From positions 1-60,416 of the forward strand of contig CAZXCK010000013.1 in NCBI GenBank assembly GCA_964639225.1: a stretch of DNA of 60,416 nucleotides. Reading direction: 5' to 3'. Position 1 is the first letter of the stretch. Each line of letters starts with the position of its first letter. The notes beneath the pieces were generated by a model. That model saw only the letters and a list, made by a program, of their open reading frames with translations, did no database searches and was not told the DNA's origin. Position numbers and translations under genes: made by a program. This document shows positions 58,280 to 60,416 of the stretch, piece after piece. Origin of the DNA: CAZXCK01 sp964639225. Its GTDB lineage: Bacteria; Chloroflexota; Anaerolineae; Aggregatilineales; Phototrophicaceae.

Positions 58280-58308
58280 GATATAGTATCAGAGATGATG
58301 ACCGTCAA
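58280..58308 (-). promoter_or_regulatory. Promoter of the glutamate synthase gene (minus strand)
   Basis: Read on the minus strand: TTGACG (58303-58308), a 17-nt spacer and TATATC (58280-58285). It would start transcription near 58273, leaving a 190-nt leader that holds the palindrome at 58207-58225. The 58084-58434 gap otherwise contains only this promoter and the hairpin at 58390-58424. Confidence 0.5.
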
Positions 58309-58389
58309 TATCGGTATTCTGCACAAGTTTTGCGCGAAGGGCGTTAAACTTAACAGATATTGATGAGCACGGGCTAAGTGTTTGACGCG

Positions 58390-58424
58390 CCAGCCGGTCC
58401 GCATGATACCCAGGGACCGGCTGG
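58390..58424 (-). terminator. Stem-loop after the second PucR gene
   Basis: CCAGCCGGTCC (58390-58400) and GGACCGGCTGG (58414-58424) form an 11-bp perfect stem with a 13-nt loop, just past the PucR stop at 58435. It lacks a T-run, so it may be a weak terminator or an RNA-stabilising stem. Confidence 0.55.
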
Positions 58425-58434
58425 CTTGGTGTGT

Positions 58435-60117
58435 CTACGTCATGGAGAGTAACCGCCGGATGGTCAGCGCCAGATGCAGTGCCAGGCGCGTCTCCGGGCG
58501 GTTGAGGTCGATCTGCGCGATCTCGTTGATACGGTTCATGCGATACAGCAGCGTGTTACGGTGGACGATCAGCATCTCCGCCGTCTGGCTCAGGTTGCCA
58601 TGACAGGCGAAGAAGGCCTCTAACGTCTTGACCAGATCGGCGTGCTGCCGGATGTCGTATTCCACCAGCGGCCCCAGTGTCCGGTCGGTGAACTCCAGCA
58701 GCTTGTCCCGGTCAGACAAACTCAGAATCAACTGGTACACGCCCAGGTCGCCGATGTACAGCGGCGTGTCCGTCTGCAGGCGGGTCGCCAGCTCCATCGC
58801 CTGGACGGCATCCCGGTAGCTGGTGCGCCACGCGGCGACCTCGCGCGCGGGCTGCCCCACCCCGATAGCGACTTTGTTATGCGGATACTGGCGCTGAATC
58901 TCCGCGCTGAAGGCGATCGCCAGCTTCAGCGACTCGTCGATGGGGTCGTCCTTGGCGGTCGCATGAAACACCAGCACCTCGCCTTCACGCTCGCGCTGCC
59001 ACACCAGCGCTTTGGCGCGCTGGTTGTTAATCACCGTGTTGACCAGCGTCTCCAGCCGCCGGTTCGAGAGTGACTTGTCATCCTGCCACGTGAGCACAAC
59101 CGCCAGATGCGTCTGCGTCATATCGTGGTCGAAACGCTCGCCCTGGCGGATGGCTTCCTGATGGTTGACATCGCCGATCAGCAGCCGGTCCAGGAATGTG
59201 CCACGCAGCCGCTTCTCAGTGTCGCTGACCGCTTTCTGCTTGGCCATCTCCAGCGCGCAGGCCGCCGCGCCGTGTTCGGCCACCAGCAGATCAATGTCGT
59301 CCAGTTCGTTATCCCGCCCCACAATCGACAGATAACCGCGCCCGATGTCGCTCGTGATGACCGGCGCGACCAGCCGGGCTAACCCCGGCGTCGGCAGCGA
59401 CTGCATCAGCACGGCGTTTTCGGCATCGCTGACCCGGTGGCGGTCCTGGAAATCGACCGGCAGGTTGTCCAGCTTGCGCAAAAACTGCTCGATCTCGTCC
59501 CAGTAGCCGACAAACTGCGGCTGCACCGAACTGTAGACCGTGCGCAGGCGCTTATCCTGGATGATAACCGCCTTGTTCGTCAGGCGCGCCATCGTGTTGA
59601 TGAGTTCCGGCATCCCCTCATTACGCGAGGAAATCTGCGTAAGCTGGCGGTAAATCTGCGTGCCGCGCCGTTCGATCTGCACTTTGCGATCAACCAGCAG
59701 GCTCACAATCGCCTTTTCGATGAGCCGCACCCGGTTGCCGCCCGGCAGAATCAGCACCGGCATACCGCTGGCTTTGGCCTCGGCGATAGCGCCAGCGCTG
59801 GCCGTCTCACTGAGCACGACCGCCGCCGCTTTCTTGTCCGACGCCCAGCGAATCACATCAGCATCAGATGCTTTGCGCGCGGCGGGTGTCTCGCAGGCCG
59901 CCAGCAGAATGATCTCGCTTTCCTGCGGCGACTTCGAGGTCACAATGCCGTCTTCGGGATAAATGACGGTAGTCCAGTTCACCTGCCGGTTCAGCAACCC
60001 CTCGCCAGCGACGACGCGCGTGCCCAACGGAAGCGCCAGTTTACGCACGTCTTCTACGGTGATACGTTCGTGTACGTCCTTAGCCATGTCGGTCACGATT
60101 CTACTTGATGTGCTCAT
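58435..60117 (-). CDS. PucR-family transcriptional regulator, second copy
   Basis: About 560 aa from ATG 60117, with AGGTG upstream (GTG 60123 is an alternative). The N-terminus ITVEDVRKLALPLGTRVVAGEGLLNRQVNWTTVIYP (~19-54) is the PucR ligand domain. The middle (~285-400) is the CdaR/GGDEF-like domain, and the C-terminus FFACHGNLSQTAEMLIVHRNTLLYRMNRINEIAQIDL (~505-545) is the PucR helix-turn-helix. It is upstream of and on the same strand as gltB, with a hairpin and promoter between, so joint transcription is not assumed. Control of nitrogen or purine metabolism would fit but is inference. Confidence 0.85.
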   Translation of the reverse strand: MSTSSRIVTDMAKDVHERITVEDVRKLALPLGTRVVAGEGLLNRQVNWTTVIYPEDGIVTSKSPQESEIILLAACETPAARKASDADVIRWASDKKAAAVVLSETASAGAIAEAKASGMPVLILPGGNRVRLIEKAIVSLLVDRKVQIERRGTQIYRQLTQISSRNEGMPELINTMARLTNKAVIIQDKRLRTVYSSVQPQFVGYWDEIEQFLRKLDNLPVDFQDRHRVSDAENAVLMQSLPTPGLARLVAPVITSDIGRGYLSIVGRDNELDDIDLLVAEHGAAACALEMAKQKAVSDTEKRLRGTFLDRLLIGDVNHQEAIRQGERFDHDMTQTHLAVVLTWQDDKSLSNRRLETLVNTVINNQRAKALVWQREREGEVLVFHATAKDDPIDESLKLAIAFSAEIQRQYPHNKVAIGVGQPAREVAAWRTSYRDAVQAMELATRLQTDTPLYIGDLGVYQLILSLSDRDKLLEFTDRTLGPLVEYDIRQHADLVKTLEAFFACHGNLSQTAEMLIVHRNTLLYRMNRINEIAQIDLNRPETRLALHLALTIRRLLSMT

Positions 60118-60416
60118 ATGCACCTGTACGAGTTCAGGGAGCGGATGGTTAACGTCTCGCTCAAACGGATGCGGTGGGATACTGCCTGACCCCTGCTCGC
60201 CGGACGCGCGGAAGCCGCGTCACAGAATCCAGCAGATGACAGAGGTTAACGTAAACAATGACCGGCATCAGGCAAAGTGACCTGCCTGTGTGGTTAGGCC
60301 AATTGTTGCGCATTTATGTAAAATAGACAATACCCCACGCGATTTTCGTACAGGTGATCTCGCCCAAAGACCGACACCCGCTCCATTTCGTACGGGCGTG
60401 CTACAGCGCGCCCGCC
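60118..60416. other. Gap upstream of the second PucR gene
   Basis: This stretch of about 300 bases is upstream of the PucR gene and runs off the window. I found no convincing promoter pair, palindrome or reading frame. An antisense frame running 59963-60280 is a shadow of the pucR gene and is not a real gene. Confidence 0.6.

Noticed and set aside
58219..58404. Minus-strand 61-aa frame upstream of glutamate synthase
   Set aside because: It starts inside the hairpin after pucR, has no ribosome binding site, and overlaps the predicted gltB promoter. Not accepted as a leader peptide.
1..60416. CRISPR array, tRNA, rRNA, IS element or prophage
   Set aside because: No regular direct repeats with spacers, no rRNA-like conserved blocks and no transposase or phage-like frame were seen. 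Small tRNAs could be missed by eye.

Overview
The window looks like a piece of a high-GC chromosome from a member of the Chloroflexota, probably an Anaerolineae-like lineage. This is inferred from the gene mix: Thr/Pro-rich lipoproteins, PucR-type regulators, a DHH-CBS-nucleotidyltransferase fusion, unrecognised proteins set in housekeeping context, frequent GTG/TTG starts, and an IleRS with an unusual HIGH motif. No rRNA, tRNA, CRISPR array, insertion sequence or phage gene was seen. Most of the DNA is ordinary chromosomal coding sequence on both strands.

Layout. 1-2.0 kb (minus): the end of rsmD, a URO-D family protein and a TPR protein. 2.1-6.0 kb: three GNAT acetyltransferases and a large membrane protein. 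6.0-10.4 kb (plus): an AlaX editing protein, an unknown protein, two membrane TPR proteins and two single-pass membrane proteins. 10.5-13.9 kb: ileS, preceded by a candidate leader peptide and hairpin. 14.0-18.5 kb: a PucR regulator, then a structured leader or small RNA with promoter and terminator, then three unrecognised proteins. 18.5-20.4 kb (minus): an LCP-family protein and a lipoprotein. 20.6-21.5 kb: a ZIP metal transporter. 21.5-28.6 kb: a GntR-regulated operon with a CUT2-type sugar ABC importer, a PfkB kinase and an RbsD-like mutarotase. 28.7-32.5 kb: a cytosolic sugar-binding-like protein, a DeoC-like aldolase, and a URO-D family methyltransferase with its corrinoid protein. 32.5-42.7 kb: comEC, a secreted M1-like peptidase, a UbiA prenyltransferase, small membrane and lipoproteins, the tRNA nucleotidyltransferase fusion, a GNAT and a cupin. 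42.7-45.4 kb: CcdA, a TlpA-like thioredoxin and a DUF2085 protein. 45.5-52.8 kb (minus): three large TadE/TadG-like surface proteins. 53.0-60.1 kb: a 64-aa protein, the large subunit of glutamate synthase, and a second PucR regulator.

The most coherent new story is at 21.5-32.5 kb. The gntR promoter carries a 22-bp element that recurs, 20 of 22 positions identical, in the promoter between the DeoC-like aldolase and the methyltransferase/corrinoid pair. This joins a sugar importer, sugar kinase, mutarotase, aldolase and corrinoid methyl transfer into one candidate regulon, perhaps for an O-methylated sugar (inference). The importer's binding protein is a tandem two-domain fusion whose two halves share a 627-bp core that is identical base for base.

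Two RNA-level signals also stand out. The first is an 18-codon leader ORF before ileS, whose end lies in a hairpin next to the ileS ribosome binding site. The second is a promoter-structured RNA-terminator unit at 15.69-15.86 kb. All functional calls come from reading motifs by eye; no database search was run.
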